Part shown: positions 1-8,545 of the stretch, one piece after another
Position numbering within the stretch: position 1 is the first letter of the stretch
Layout: each line of letters opens with the position of its first letter
The notes under the pieces: generated by a model
What the model was told of the DNA's origin: nothing
The model's input: only the letters and a program-made list of their open reading frames with translations
Database searches by the model: none
Made by a program: the position numbers and the translations under genes
From: Pseudonocardia sp. ICBG1293
Lineage (GTDB): Bacteria; Actinomycetota; Actinomycetes; Mycobacteriales; Pseudonocardiaceae
Reading direction: 5' to 3'
Assembly (NCBI RefSeq): GCF_020131355.1
Contig: NZ_JAHLEL010000038.1
Span: forward strand, 558,001 to 622,000
Length of the DNA stretch: 64,000 nt

Positions 1-816
1 ACCGTCGCCCGGCTGGGCGAGCAGCGGTTCCAGGTCGGCGCGAACTCCCACCTCGACCTCGACCACCTGCGCCGTGCGCTGCCCGACGACCACTCGGTGG
101 TCCTGCGCGACGTCACCGGCGGCACCTGCTGCATCGGCGTCTGGGGCCCGCTGGCCCGCGAGCTGGTCCAGCCGCTGTCGCGCGACGACTTCTCCCACCA
201 GGGACTGAAGTACTTCCGGGCGATGTCCACGCACATCGCGGGGATCCCGGTGACCGCGATGCGGCTGTCCTACGTGGGCGAGCTCGGCTGGGAGATCTAC
301 ACCGGCGCCGAGTACGGCCGGAAGCTGTGGGACGTGCTGTACGAGGCCGGCCGCCCGCTCGGCGTCGTCGCGGCCGGGCGCGCGGCGTTCAACAGCCTGC
401 GACTGGAGAAGGGCTACCGCTCCTGGGGCGCGGACATGTCCACCGAGCACAACCCCTACGAGGCAGGCCTGGGCTTCGCCGTCCGCCCGCACACCACGGG
501 CGACTTCGTCGGCCGCGCGGCCGTCGAGAAGATCGACCCGGACGCCGTCACCCGCAGGCTGACCTGCCTCACGGTCGACGACCGCCGCAGCGTGGTCCTC
601 GGTCAGGAGGCCGTGCTCGTCGACGGCGAGCCCGCCGGTCACGTCACCTCCGCCGCGTACGGTCATACCCTGGGCACCCCGGTCGCCTACGCCTGGCTGC
701 CCGCCGGGCTGCCGGTCGGGGCGACGGTCGAGATCCAGTACTTCGACCGCCGCATCCGCGCCTCGGTCGCGGCCGAGCCACTGTTCGACCCGGACATGAG
801 CCGCATCCGGCGCTGA
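1..816 (+). CDS. GcvT-family C-terminal part of dimethylglycine/sarcosine dehydrogenase-like protein (5' partial)
   Basis: The frame is open from base 1, so the start and probably an N-terminal FAD domain lie outside the window. The visible 271 residues carry the aminomethyltransferase fold: VGELGWEIYTG (folate-binding GcvT signature), LEKGYRSWGADMS, then a GcvT C-terminal barrel ending FDPDMSRIR. Such domains end dimethylglycine or sarcosine dehydrogenases and pass the oxidised methyl group to tetrahydrofolate as 5,10-methylene-THF. The next genes handle that product and a GbcA-like oxygenase lies nearby, which favours dimethylglycine/sarcosine demethylation over the glycine cleavage T protein. 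A stand-alone GcvT cannot be excluded because the 5' end is missing. Confidence 0.75.
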   Translation, partial: TVARLGEQRFQVGANSHLDLDHLRRALPDDHSVVLRDVTGGTCCIGVWGPLARELVQPLSRDDFSHQGLKYFRAMSTHIAGIPVTAMRLSYVGELGWEIYTGAEYGRKLWDVLYEAGRPLGVVAAGRAAFNSLRLEKGYRSWGADMSTEHNPYEAGLGFAVRPHTTGDFVGRAAVEKIDPDAVTRRLTCLTVDDRRSVVLGQEAVLVDGEPAGHVTSAAYGHTLGTPVAYAWLPAGLPVGATVEIQYFDRRIRASVAAEPLFDPDMSRIRR

Positions 817-907
817 CCCGGCCGGGCGGGGCGACGCGACCCGCCGCCCCACGCCGGACCTGGCGCCCGACGACGCACCGTCGCCCCCGCCGCACGGAAG
901 GACCCGC

Positions 908-1528
908 ATGCGTTCCGACACCCTCGACCGGTTCCTCTGGGACCTGGCCGCACGCGTCCCCGCCCCGGGCGGGGGTGCGACGGCAGGCCTGCACCTCGCC
1001 CAGGCCGCCGCCCTGCTGGGCATGGTCGCCCGCTACACCGACGGCGAGCGCCACGCCGAGCACGCCGACACCGTGCTCGACATCCGCAACCGGGCCGACG
1101 CGCTGCGCATCACCGGGCTCGGCCTCGCCGAGGACGACGCCCGGGCGTTCGGCGCGGTCGGTGCGGCCTACGCGCTGCCCCGCGACACCGACGAGGAGAA
1201 GCGCGCCCGCGCGGCCGCGATCGCCGACGCGCTGGTCGAGGCGGGACGGGTCCCGGCGCAGGTCGTCCGGGCCGCGGAGCAGGTGGTCCACCTCGCCGAA
1301 CGGCTGCGGCCGATCGGCAACCCGAACGTGATCAGCGACGTGGGCGCCGCCGCCGACGCGGCACGGGCCGCGGCGAGCACCGCCCGGCTCAACGTCGAGA
1401 TCAACCTGGCGGGCCTCACCGACCCCGCGGCGCGCAGCGAGCTGTCCGCGGCGCTGGTCGGCGTCGACGACCTGCTGCGCCGGGCCGACACGGTGACCGA
1501 CGACGTACGGGAGCAGATCCGCCGATGA
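908..1528 (+). CDS. fchA: Cyclodeaminase/methenyl-THF cyclohydrolase (FTCD_C family, FchA-like)
   Basis: 206 residues of the formiminotransferase-cyclodeaminase C-terminal family. The N-terminal APGGG signature (FLWDLAARVPAPGGGATAG) and IGNPNVISDVGAAADAARAA segment are typical. The family holds formimino-THF cyclodeaminases and the cyclohydrolase FchA, which hydrolyses 5,10-methenyl-THF to 10-formyl-THF. No formiminotransferase or histidine-degradation gene is present, while a FolD-like gene overlaps the 3' end by four bases (ATGA) and purU is close, so FchA activity is the better guess. GGAAGGA lies 8 bases before the ATG. Family call is firm; exact reaction is inferred from context. Confidence 0.8.
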   Translation: MRSDTLDRFLWDLAARVPAPGGGATAGLHLAQAAALLGMVARYTDGERHAEHADTVLDIRNRADALRITGLGLAEDDARAFGAVGAAYALPRDTDEEKRARAAAIADALVEAGRVPAQVVRAAEQVVHLAERLRPIGNPNVISDVGAAADAARAAASTARLNVEINLAGLTDPAARSELSAALVGVDDLLRRADTVTDDVREQIRR

Positions 1529-2433
1529 CCGGGACCCCCGCCGGGAACACCCCCGGGAACACTCCGGAGAACACCACCGCCCATCCCGGACACCGCGTGC
1601 TCGACGGCACCGCTCGCGCCCGTGACCTGCGTGCCGGGGTGCAGGCCGAGGCCGCCGCGCTGACCCTGCTCGGCGTGCCGCCGACCCTCGCCGTCGTCGT
1701 CGCGACCGACGACGAGGGCGCCGGCTGGTACGTCCGCTCGGTGTCCGGCGCCGCCCGCCGCCTCGGCGTCGCGTGCGAGGTCGTCGACCTCGGCGCGTCC
1801 GCGGCGCCGGAGCTCATCGAGGCCACCCTGGCCCGCCTGAGCAGCGACGACAGGGTGCACGGCATCCTCCTGCAGACCCCGCTGCCCGACGGCGCGCGGG
1901 TCGAGCAGCTGGCCGCGTCGATCGTCCCGGAGAAGGACGTCGACGGCGCCAACCCGCTGTCCGCGGGCCGGCTCGCGGCCGGGCTGCCCGCCTACCCGCC
2001 TGCCACCGCGGCCGCGGTGCTGGACCTGCTCGACCACCACGGCGTCGAGCCGGCCGGGCGCACCGCGGTCGTCGTCGGACGCTCGCCCGCCGTGGGGAGG
2101 CCGACCGCGCAGCTGCTGCTGCAGCGCGACGCGACGGTGCAGATCTGCCACCGCCACACCAAGGACCTCGCCGCGCACACCCGCACCGCGGACATCCTCG
2201 TCGTCGCGGTCGGGCGGGCCGGGCTCATCCGGGCCGAGCACGTGGCCGACGGTGCGGTCGTCGTCGACGTCGGGACGAACACCGCGTCCGACGGCAGCCT
2301 GGTCGGCGACGTCGACGCCGCCGACGTCGCCCGCAGGCCCGGCGCGCTCACGCCGGTGCCCGGTGGTGTCGGCCCGGTGACCACGGCCCTGCTGCTGACC
2401 CACACCGTCCGCTCGGCCCGGGCGCAGGTCTGA
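1525..2433 (+). CDS. folD: FolD-family methylene-THF dehydrogenase lacking the cyclohydrolase lysine
   Basis: 302 residues of the FolD family, oxidising 5,10-methylene-THF with NAD(P). Visible motifs are GILLQTPLPD, PEKDVDGANPLSAGRL, the Rossmann stretch VVVGRSPAVGRPTAQLLL and TPVPGGVGPVT near the end. In bifunctional FolD the active site reads Y-x-x-x-K; here it is Y69-V-R-S-V73, so the lysine needed for cyclohydrolase activity is valine. In yeast MTD1, a dehydrogenase-only enzyme, the same lysine is also replaced. The preceding FchA-like gene, overlapping by ATGA, can supply the missing step. An N-terminal extension of about 22 residues rich in T, N, P and G precedes the fold. Confidence 0.88.
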   Translation: MTGTPAGNTPGNTPENTTAHPGHRVLDGTARARDLRAGVQAEAAALTLLGVPPTLAVVVATDDEGAGWYVRSVSGAARRLGVACEVVDLGASAAPELIEATLARLSSDDRVHGILLQTPLPDGARVEQLAASIVPEKDVDGANPLSAGRLAAGLPAYPPATAAAVLDLLDHHGVEPAGRTAVVVGRSPAVGRPTAQLLLQRDATVQICHRHTKDLAAHTRTADILVVAVGRAGLIRAEHVADGAVVVDVGTNTASDGSLVGDVDAADVARRPGALTPVPGGVGPVTTALLLTHTVRSARAQV

Positions 2434-2449
2434 GCCCGGGCCGGGGGCC

Positions 2450-3115
2450 TCAGACGACCTCGCGCACGGCCTTCTCGAACCCGATGACGTGCGCGCGGGC
2501 CCGGTCGGCCGCCTCGTCGGCCTGCTGGGCGGCGATGGCCCGCAGCAGGCCCGAGTGCTCCCCGACGTGCCGGTCGAAGTACGTCATCCGGTCCAGGAAC
2601 AGGCAGAAGATGCGGGTCGCCAGGTTGTCGTAGCGGATCAGGGTGTCCTCGAGGTGCGGGTTGGCCGCCGCGGCGTAGATCGTCCGGTGCACGTGCAGGT
2701 CCCAGCGCATCAGCGTGTCGCGGTCCAGCGTGCGCACGTCGATCCGGTCGATGGTGTCCGCCAGCTCGGCGAGGTCGGCCCGGGTGGCGGGGCCGGTGTA
2801 CTCGGCGGCGCGGCGGGCGGCGAGCGGCTCCAGCTGCACCCGGATCTCGGAGATGTAGGCCAGGTCGGTGATGTCGACGCCGGTCGCGAACGTCCCGCGC
2901 CGCGGGTAGGAGACGACCAACCGGTCGATCTCCAGGCGCTTGAGGGCCTCCCGGACCGGGGTGCGACCGACCTCGAGCGACGTGGCGAGGGCGACGTCGT
3001 CGATCGCGGTCATCGGGGGGATGTCCAGCATGATCAGCCGGTCCCGGATCACCGTGTACGCCTTGTCGGCGAGCGAGGTGTACTCCGGCTCGGCGTCGTC
3101 GGGTAGTGCGGTCAC
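2450..3115 (-). CDS. GntR-family (FCD subfamily) transcriptional regulator
   Basis: 221 residues. An N-terminal winged helix (YTVIRDRLIMLDIPPM, then VGRTPVREALKRLE) is followed by an all-alpha FCD effector domain with metal-ligand-type D and H residues (RWDLHVHRTIY, HVGEHSGLLRAI). It starts with GTG, converges on folD (16-bp gap) and diverges from purU. Members of this group usually sense a small acid and repress their neighbours. Its position inside the one-carbon cluster suggests it controls purU and perhaps the upstream genes; the ligand is unknown. Confidence 0.85.
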   Translation of the reverse strand: MTALPDDAEPEYTSLADKAYTVIRDRLIMLDIPPMTAIDDVALATSLEVGRTPVREALKRLEIDRLVVSYPRRGTFATGVDITDLAYISEIRVQLEPLAARRAAEYTGPATRADLAELADTIDRIDVRTLDRDTLMRWDLHVHRTIYAAAANPHLEDTLIRYDNLATRIFCLFLDRMTYFDRHVGEHSGLLRAIAAQQADEAADRARAHVIGFEKAVREVV

Positions 3116-3252
3116 GCCCGCATGCTAGCCCGACACGAGTGCGTAACAGTCCCCGGACGTCCCCACACCTCTTGACTATGACTGATATATCAATGCACCA
3201 TCGAGCGGGTCGCGGTCGTCACGGTCCGCGTCGGAGCCGAGGAGAGGCCGCC
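3116..3252. promoter_or_regulatory. Divergent gntR/purU promoter region with TGATATATCA palindrome
   Basis: The 137-bp spacer between the divergent regulator and purU is much more AT-rich than its surroundings at 3170-3195. It contains a perfect 10-bp palindrome TGATATATCA at 3183-3192, just after CTTGACTATGA, a plausible promoter segment. FCD-type GntR proteins often bind palindromes in such spacers, so this is a candidate operator. A related AT-rich sequence (AGATATATTAAT) lies at 6109-6120 upstream of the Rieske gene, and TGCGTAACA at 3140-3148 recurs at 5884-5892. Confidence 0.45.
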
Positions 3253-4101
3253 GTGTCCCGTTCCTTCATCCTGACCCTGAGCTGCCCGAACCGCACCGGC
3301 ATCGTGCGCGCGGTCAGTGCGTTCCTGTTCGAGCACGGCTGCGACATCGGCGAGTACCAGCAGTTCGACGACCCGGTCCGCGGCCGCCTCCACCTGCGCA
3401 CCCGGGCCGACGCGGAGCACGAGGTGGACCTCGACATGATCCGCCGCGACTTCGAGGCGGTCGCGGCCGAGTTCGGCATGACCGCCACCGTCCACGACGG
3501 CGCCCCCGCCCGGATCCTGGTCATGGTCTCCAGGCTGGGGCACTGCCTCAACGACCTGATCTACCGGTGGCGGGCCGGCAGTCTGGGCGCCGACATCGTC
3601 GCGGTCGTGTCCAACCACGAGGACCTGCGGCCGATGGCCGAGGCGGCCGGGCTGCCGTTCGTGCACGTGCCGGTGAGCGCGGAGACCAAGCCCGAGGCGG
3701 AGGCGCGGCTGCTGTCGCTGGTCGAGCAGTTCGACGCCGAGCTCGTCGTGCTGGCCCGCTACATGCAGGTGCTCTCCGACGAGACCTGCAAGGCGCTGGA
3801 GGGCCGGGCGATCAACATCCACCACTCGTTCCTGCCCGGCTTCAAGGGCGCCCGCCCCTACCACCAGGCCTACGAACGCGGCGTGAAGCAGGTCGGCGCC
3901 ACCGCCCACTACGTCACCCCGGACCTGGACGAGGGCCCGATCATCGAGCAGGAGGTGATCCGGATCGACCACTCCCACGATCCGACGGCGCTGCAGATGG
4001 TCGGCCGCGACGCCGAGGCGCTGGCCCTGTCCCGTGCGGTGCGCTGGCACTGCGAGCGCCGGGTGCTGCTGACCGGCGGCAGCACGGTCGTCTTCCGGTA
4101 G
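3253..4101 (+). CDS. purU: Formyltetrahydrofolate deformylase
   Basis: 282 residues, close to the E. coli length. An N-terminal ACT domain (SRSFILTLSCPNRTGIV) is followed by the formyltransferase fold with INIHHSFLPGFKGARPY and TAHYVTPDLDEGPIIEQ, which carry the catalytic Asn, His and Asp. It hydrolyses 10-formyl-THF to formate and THF. GTG at 3253 is chosen because GAGGAGAGG lies just upstream and translation begins at the ACT domain; a longer in-frame start at 3106 would run through the promoter region. Next to folD and fchA it completes a route from methylene-THF to formate, recycling THF during methyl-group catabolism. Confidence 0.93.
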   Translation: MSRSFILTLSCPNRTGIVRAVSAFLFEHGCDIGEYQQFDDPVRGRLHLRTRADAEHEVDLDMIRRDFEAVAAEFGMTATVHDGAPARILVMVSRLGHCLNDLIYRWRAGSLGADIVAVVSNHEDLRPMAEAAGLPFVHVPVSAETKPEAEARLLSLVEQFDAELVVLARYMQVLSDETCKALEGRAINIHHSFLPGFKGARPYHQAYERGVKQVGATAHYVTPDLDEGPIIEQEVIRIDHSHDPTALQMVGRDAEALALSRAVRWHCERRVLLTGGSTVVFR

Positions 4102-4119
4102 CGCCGCTCCCGCGAGCCC

Positions 4120-4154
4120 ACGGCCCCGTCCCCGCGCCGCGGGGACGGGGCCGT
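4120..4154. terminator. Strong hairpin after purU
   Basis: A perfect 14-bp inverted repeat (ACGGCCCCGTCCCC at 4120-4133 and its complement at 4141-4154) with a 7-base loop starts 18 bases after the purU stop. There is no long T tract, as is usual for hairpin terminators in GC-rich actinobacteria. It can serve purU and, on the other strand, the converging Rieske gene. Confidence 0.75.
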
Positions 4155-4166
4155 TCCGCGCTGTGT

Positions 4167-4239
4167 CCGCCGCCGCCCGACCCGCCGCCGCCCGACCCGC
4201 CGCCGCCCGACCCGTCCCCGCCCGACCGCCGCCGCCCGG
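4167..4239. repeat. 15-bp tandem repeat in the purU-Rieske spacer
   Basis: The unit CCGCCGCCGCCCGAC is repeated three times perfectly (4167-4211), followed by a variant copy and a partial one. It lies in the 329-bp non-coding spacer 4102-4430 between the converging purU and Rieske genes. Apart from the hairpin at 4120-4154 and a short GGTGGCC-type repeat around 4327-4352, I see nothing else in this spacer. Confidence 0.7.
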
Positions 4240-4430
4240 CCCGGCGACTCCTCGCGTCCCGCGGCACCCGATGCGTGGGGTGCCACGCCTCGTGACGGGG
4301 TGCCACGGCGGCCGTGCGCTCCTGCCGGTGGCCGGTGGCCGGTGGCCGGTGGTGGGAAGGGGAGGTGCGCACGGACGCCCCGCGCCGGCGGGGCCGGGCG
4401 GGGCGTCCGTGACGGTGCGGAGCGGCGGGC

Positions 4431-5579
4431 TCAGCCCACGCGCTCGCGCACCCAGTCGTGGAACTCGCCGATGTGGTGCTCGCTGGGCACGAGCACGCCG
4501 CCCTTGTCGTAGGCGCGCGAGTCCATCGCGAGCTGGCAGCGCTCGCAGGCGTCGAAGTCCTGCAGGTTGACCCGGTGGAACAGCTCGACCGAGCGGTCGA
4601 TGTCGGCCCCGGAGTCGACGACCTCGGGCAGGTAGAGCCAGTCGCACACCACCACGGTGTGCTCGGGCGTCAGTGGGAACATGCGGTGGAACACCACGTG
4701 GTCGGGGACCAGGTTGATGAACACCGACGGTCGCACGGTGATGGCGTAGTAGCGGCGGTCCTGCTCCTGTGCGACGCCCGGGAGGCGGGCGAGCCCCGCC
4801 GAGCCGTCGACGGTGAAGCCCTCGATCTCCTCGCCGAACTCGGCGCCGTGCCCGACGAAGTACTGGGCGGCGAGGCCGTCGGCGAACTCCGGCAGTACCT
4901 CGGTGAGCTCGGGATGGATCGTCGCGCAGTGGTAGCACTCCATGAAGTTCTCGACGATCTGCTTCCAGTTCGCCCGGACGTCGTAGGAGATGCGCCGGCC
5001 GAGCTTCAGGTTCCCGACGTCGTAGCCGACGATCGCGTCCGGCGAGCCGAGCCGGGTGCTGACGTCACCGATCACCGTGTCCTCGAACGACGGCGGGACC
5101 TCGGCCAGGCACAGCCAGACGTAGCCCAGCCACTCGCGCACGTGCACGGTGTGCAGGCCGTACCCGGCCTTGTCGACGTCGGGCATCGAGCTCAGGTTCG
5201 GTGCCGCGACGAGCGTGCCGTCCAGACCGTAGGTCCAGGCGTGGTACGGACACTGGAAGGAGCGCCTGACCTCGCCCTTCTCCTCCGTGCACAGCCGCGC
5301 GCCGCGGTGCCGGCAGACGTTGAGGTAGGCCCGCACGGAGTGGTCCCTGGCCCGGGTGACGATGACGCTCTCCCGGCCGATCCGGACGGTCTCGAACGCG
5401 CCGGGCCGGTCGAGGTCGGCGGCGAGCACGGCGCAGAACCACGTCGTGTGGAAGATGGCGTCCTGCTCGGCCCGGAAGACGGCCGGGTCGGTGTAGTAGT
5501 GGCCGGCGAGGGTCTCTCGCAGGCTGTCCGGGAGGCTCTGCGCCCCGGTGGCGGGGGTGGACAACTCGCCGGTCGTCAT
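4431..5579 (-). CDS. gbcA: Rieske oxygenase alpha subunit, glycine betaine monooxygenase-like (GbcA)
   Basis: 382 residues. The Rieske [2Fe-2S] site is visible as Cys89-x-His91 (CRHRGARLC) and Cys110-x-x-His113 (CPYHAWTYG). The C-terminal catalytic domain has the mononuclear-iron motif in NFMECYHCATIHPEL and a later acidic residue in NLQDFDACERCQ. The spacing and ENFMECYHC block resemble GbcA and related carnitine/stachydrine oxygenases, which demethylate betaine to dimethylglycine plus formaldehyde. The start is supported by GAGGAG about 8 bases upstream. No reductase partner (GbcB) is in the window, so it lies elsewhere or to the left. Substrate is inferred from resemblance and from the linked one-carbon genes. 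Confidence 0.8.
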   Translation of the reverse strand: MTTGELSTPATGAQSLPDSLRETLAGHYYTDPAVFRAEQDAIFHTTWFCAVLAADLDRPGAFETVRIGRESVIVTRARDHSVRAYLNVCRHRGARLCTEEKGEVRRSFQCPYHAWTYGLDGTLVAAPNLSSMPDVDKAGYGLHTVHVREWLGYVWLCLAEVPPSFEDTVIGDVSTRLGSPDAIVGYDVGNLKLGRRISYDVRANWKQIVENFMECYHCATIHPELTEVLPEFADGLAAQYFVGHGAEFGEEIEGFTVDGSAGLARLPGVAQEQDRRYYAITVRPSVFINLVPDHVVFHRMFPLTPEHTVVVCDWLYLPEVVDSGADIDRSVELFHRVNLQDFDACERCQLAMDSRAYDKGGVLVPSEHHIGEFHDWVRERVG

Positions 5580-6222
5580 GGCGGTGCTCCTCGAGGGCGA
5601 CGGTCGTGCGGGGTGGCGTGCGGGTCCGGGTGGCCGCGGCGACGGGGCGCGCCCGCGCGGGCCGGGCCCGGAGTCGGTGCGGCGGCGTCGCTCGTGGGGC
5701 CGGTCGTCATCACTGCGGGACCGCGGACCCGCGCGACGGCCGGACGCCGGAGGAGGCCGGTGTGCGGTCACGGCGGACGGCATGGCGGCACAGCGGATCA
5801 CCTCCTGCGATGGGGTTCCGACGCGAGGACGACGACGGCGGCGGTCGGAGCCGCGGACACACCCGGGAAATACCGGAAACTGTTGCGTAACAAGCAACTG
5901 GTCGCTCCATACGCACCACGATGGGAGCGCGTCGCCCGGGGTGGTGTCAAGGGGCTGCAACGGTGGTGTTCCGGCAGGCCGGGGCGCGGTCGGGCGGAGG
6001 CGGGTCGCGGTGTCGGCGCTGCGGGGGGCACGAGGCGGCTCCGGGGGCTCGGGCTCCGGTCGATCGGCGACGCTGTGACCGCCGCTCCGGCGACACCATA
6101 TCGTGCACAGATATATTAATCGAGTATCTAGTGGGCCCGCGATCCCGCGCCGGGCCCACGTCCCTCCCCTCGGGAACCGGTCGTCCGCGGGGCGACGCGG
6201 CGGCCGGCCGAGGGCCCCGGGG
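5580..6222. promoter_or_regulatory. 643-bp upstream region of the Rieske gene with a GTTGC-N7-GCAAC palindrome
   Basis: No credible gene is seen on either strand. Two AT-richer islands stand out: 5865-5925, with the inverted repeat GTTGCGTAACAAGCAAC at 5882-5898, and 6095-6130, with ACAGATATATTAATCG. The first is a plausible operator/promoter for the leftward Rieske gene. The second resembles the palindrome between gntR and purU and could be a site for the same regulator, though it is about 530 bases from the Rieske start. Confidence 0.4.
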
Positions 6223-6798
6223 TCAGCCGGTGCGGACCTGCACCCCGGCGTCGGCGAGCTCGGCCAGTGCCCGCTCGGTCGTCGCCGGCGCCACCCCGGC
6301 GCAGTGCGCCAGCAGCACCGTGGTCGCCAGCCCGAGCCGGGCGGCGTCCAGCGCGGTCGCCCGTACGCAGTGGTCGGTCGCGAGGCCGACGACGTCGACC
6401 TCGCCCACCCCGCGCGCGTCGAGCCAGTCGGCGAGCCGGGTCCCCGACTCGTGGTCGCTCGCACCCTCGAAGCCCGAGTACGCGCTCGTGTAGGCGCCCT
6501 TGTCGAAGACGCACTCGATCGGCGCCACGTCCAGCGCCGGGTGGAACGACGCACCCGGCGTCCCGGCGCGGCAGTGCGGCGGCCACGAGTCCACGAAGTC
6601 CGGGGTGTCGGAGAAGTTCGGACCCGGGTCGACGTGCACGTCGCGCGTCGCGACGACGTGGTCGTAGACCGCACCGTCACGGCCACCGGTGGCGAGCGGC
6701 CCGATCCCCGCCGCGACGGCGGCGCCGCCCGCGACCGCGAGCGCGCCGCCCTCGCAGAAGTCGTTCTGGACGTCGACGACGATCAGCGCGCGTGCCAT
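6223..6798 (-). CDS. pncA: Nicotinamidase
   Basis: 191 residues of the isochorismatase-like fold. It hydrolyses nicotinamide to nicotinate and ammonia in NAD salvage. The catalytic Asp is in VVDVQNDFCEGG, the Lys in FDKGAYTSAYSGF and the nucleophilic Cys in GLATDHCVRATALD. The metal-binding segment D-x-H-x-D (RDVHVDPGPNF) is present. The gene begins 3 bp after the stop of pncB, so the two are co-transcribed and act in consecutive steps. Confidence 0.95.
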   Translation of the reverse strand: MARALIVVDVQNDFCEGGALAVAGGAAVAAGIGPLATGGRDGAVYDHVVATRDVHVDPGPNFSDTPDFVDSWPPHCRAGTPGASFHPALDVAPIECVFDKGAYTSAYSGFEGASDHESGTRLADWLDARGVGEVDVVGLATDHCVRATALDAARLGLATTVLLAHCAGVAPATTERALAELADAGVQVRTG

Positions 6799-6801
6799 GG
6801 C

Positions 6802-8088
6802 TCAGCTCCCGGTGAGGAAGGTGGTCGGGATCGCGGGCTCGCCGCGGGACAGCTTCAGTCCCTCCCACGGTACGGCGACCAGTGCCGTCCGCAGCCGTTC
6901 CCGCGCGGCCCCCAGCCCGGTGACGGCGTCGTCGGCGACGACCTCGCCGTCGCGCACCAGCGGTACCGGCAGCGCCCGGTCGTGCGGCCCGAGGACCGGG
7001 TCCGTGCCGTAGGGGTACACGACCTCCTCGACCGCGGTGCCGGTCGGCTTGAACCGGCGCAGCGCCGCCTTGCGCCCGCCGCGGGACTCCTTCGCGCTGG
7101 AGCGCTTCGACACCGGTCGCCCGTCGACCTCGACGAGCTTGTAGACCATCCCGGCCGTCGGCGAGCCCGATCCGGTGACCACCGAGGTCCCCACGCCGTA
7201 GGAGTCGACCGGTTCGGCGCGCAGCGAGGCGATCGCGTACTCGTCCAGGTCGCCGGACAGCACGATCCGGGTCCCGGTGGCGCCGAGCGCGTCGAGCTGC
7301 TCGCGGGCCTGGCGGGCCAGCTCGCCGAGGTCCCCGGAGCCGATGCGGACCGCGCCCAGCCCGGGCCCGGCCGCCGCGACGGCGTGCTCGATACCGCGGC
7401 GGATGTCGTAGGTGTCGACGAGCAGCGTCGTACCGGTGCCGAGCGCGGCGACCTGGCTGGCGAAGGCGGCCGGCTCGTCGTCGTGCAGCAGGACCCAGGC
7501 GTGCGCGGCGGTGCCCGCGGTCGGGATGCCGTGCCGGGCGCCCGCGGCGAGGTTCGACGTCGTCGCGAAGCCCGCCAGGTACGCGGCCCTGGCCGCGGCC
7601 ACCGCGGCCTCCTCGTGGGTGCGCCGCGAGCCCATCTCGATCAGCGGCCTGCCCGCCGCCGCGGTCACCATGCGCGCCGCCGCCGAGGCGATCGCGCTGT
7701 CGTGGTTGTAGATCGACAGGGCGACGGTCTCCAGGATCACCGCGTCGGCGAAGGTGCCGGTCACGGTGAGGACGGGGGAGCCGGGGAAGTACAGCTCACC
7801 CTCGGGGTAGCCGTCGACGTCGCCGGAGAAGCGGTAGCCGCGCAGGCGCTCCAGGGTCGCCGGGTCGAGGACCGGGGCGAGGAACCCGAGGTCGGCGTCG
7901 GAGAAGCGGAAGCGCGCCAGCGCCTCCAGCAGCCGCCCCGTCCCGGCCACGACGCCGTAGCGGCGCCCGTCCGGGAGGCGGCGGGCGAACAGCTCGAACA
8001 CGCAGTGCCGTTCCGCGGTGCCGTCGGCGAGGGCCGCCGCCACCATGGTCAGCTCGTAGCGGTCGGTCAGCAGGGCCGTGCCGGTCAT
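6802..8088 (-). CDS. pncB: Nicotinate phosphoribosyltransferase
   Basis: 428 residues. It joins nicotinate and PRPP to nicotinate mononucleotide (Preiss-Handler pathway) using ATP. Family features include [15 protein letters not shown] at the N-terminus, [12 protein letters not shown] with the phosphorylatable-His region, and [22 protein letters not shown]. It is the first gene of the pncB-pncA pair and diverges from clpS (146-bp spacer), exactly as M. tuberculosis Rv1330c (pncB1) diverges from the clpS homologue Rv1331. Confidence 0.94.
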   Translation of the reverse strand: MTGTALLTDRYELTMVAAALADGTAERHCVFELFARRLPDGRRYGVVAGTGRLLEALARFRFSDADLGFLAPVLDPATLERLRGYRFSGDVDGYPEGELYFPGSPVLTVTGTFADAVILETVALSIYNHDSAIASAAARMVTAAAGRPLIEMGSRRTHEEAAVAAARAAYLAGFATTSNLAAGARHGIPTAGTAAHAWVLLHDDEPAAFASQVAALGTGTTLLVDTYDIRRGIEHAVAAAGPGLGAVRIGSGDLGELARQAREQLDALGATGTRIVLSGDLDEYAIASLRAEPVDSYGVGTSVVTGSGSPTAGMVYKLVEVDGRPVSKRSSAKESRGGRKAALRRFKPTGTAVEEVVYPYGTDPVLGPHDRALPVPLVRDGEVVADDAVTGLGAARERLRTALVAVPWEGLKLSRGEPAIPTTFLTGS

Positions 8089-8234
8089 GGCGGGGAGCCT
8101 ACGGGCAGCCGCGGTGCCGGGGTCGGCGCCGCCGCCGTCGGTGTCCCCGGCCGGTGCCCTCCGGTGCCGCCGTCGCCGCTCCCCGCCACCGGTGCGGTCG
8201 GGCGCGGCGCCCCGCCTGTGCCACCATGGGGCGC

Positions 8235-8543
8235 ATGTCCGCGCCGTCCCCAGCGCCGTCCCCAGCGCCCACCGAGCAGGTCACACCCGACCTGGACGAG
8301 TCGGCAGGCCCCGACACGCCGTGGCAGGCCATCGTCTGGAACGACCCGGTCAACCTCATGTCGTACGTGACCTACGTGCTGCAGAAGGTGTTCCACTACC
8401 CCGAGGCGAAGGCCACCGCGCTGATGCTCGACGTGCACCACAAGGGACGCGCCGCGGTGTCGGCGGGGGACAAGGACACCGTGGAGGGCCACGTCGCCCA
8501 GCTCCACGCGGCCGGCCTGTGGGCCACCATGCAGCGGGCCTGA
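8235..8543 (+). CDS. clpS: ATP-dependent Clp protease adaptor
   Basis: 102 residues. ClpS binds N-degron substrates and hands them to ClpC/ClpA-ClpP. The core [19 protein letters not shown] and the helix with HHKGRAAV are family hallmarks. An ATG at 8226 (MGRM) is an alternative start; the second ATG at 8235 is preferred because the extra residues add nothing conserved. A disordered Pro/Ala stretch leads into the domain. The DUF2017 gene follows after 2 bases. Confidence 0.92.
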   Translation: MSAPSPAPSPAPTEQVTPDLDESAGPDTPWQAIVWNDPVNLMSYVTYVLQKVFHYPEAKATALMLDVHHKGRAAVSAGDKDTVEGHVAQLHAAGLWATMQRA

Positions 8544-8545
8544 GC

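Noticed and set aside
3106-3252. Longer N-terminus for PurU starting at 3106
   Set aside because: It would run through the divergent promoter region and overlap the gntR start; the GTG at 3253 has a strong ribosome site and starts at the ACT domain.
5548-6078. Open frames of up to 176 codons in the Rieske upstream region
   Set aside because: Arg/Gly-rich composition, no ribosome site, no recognisable domain.
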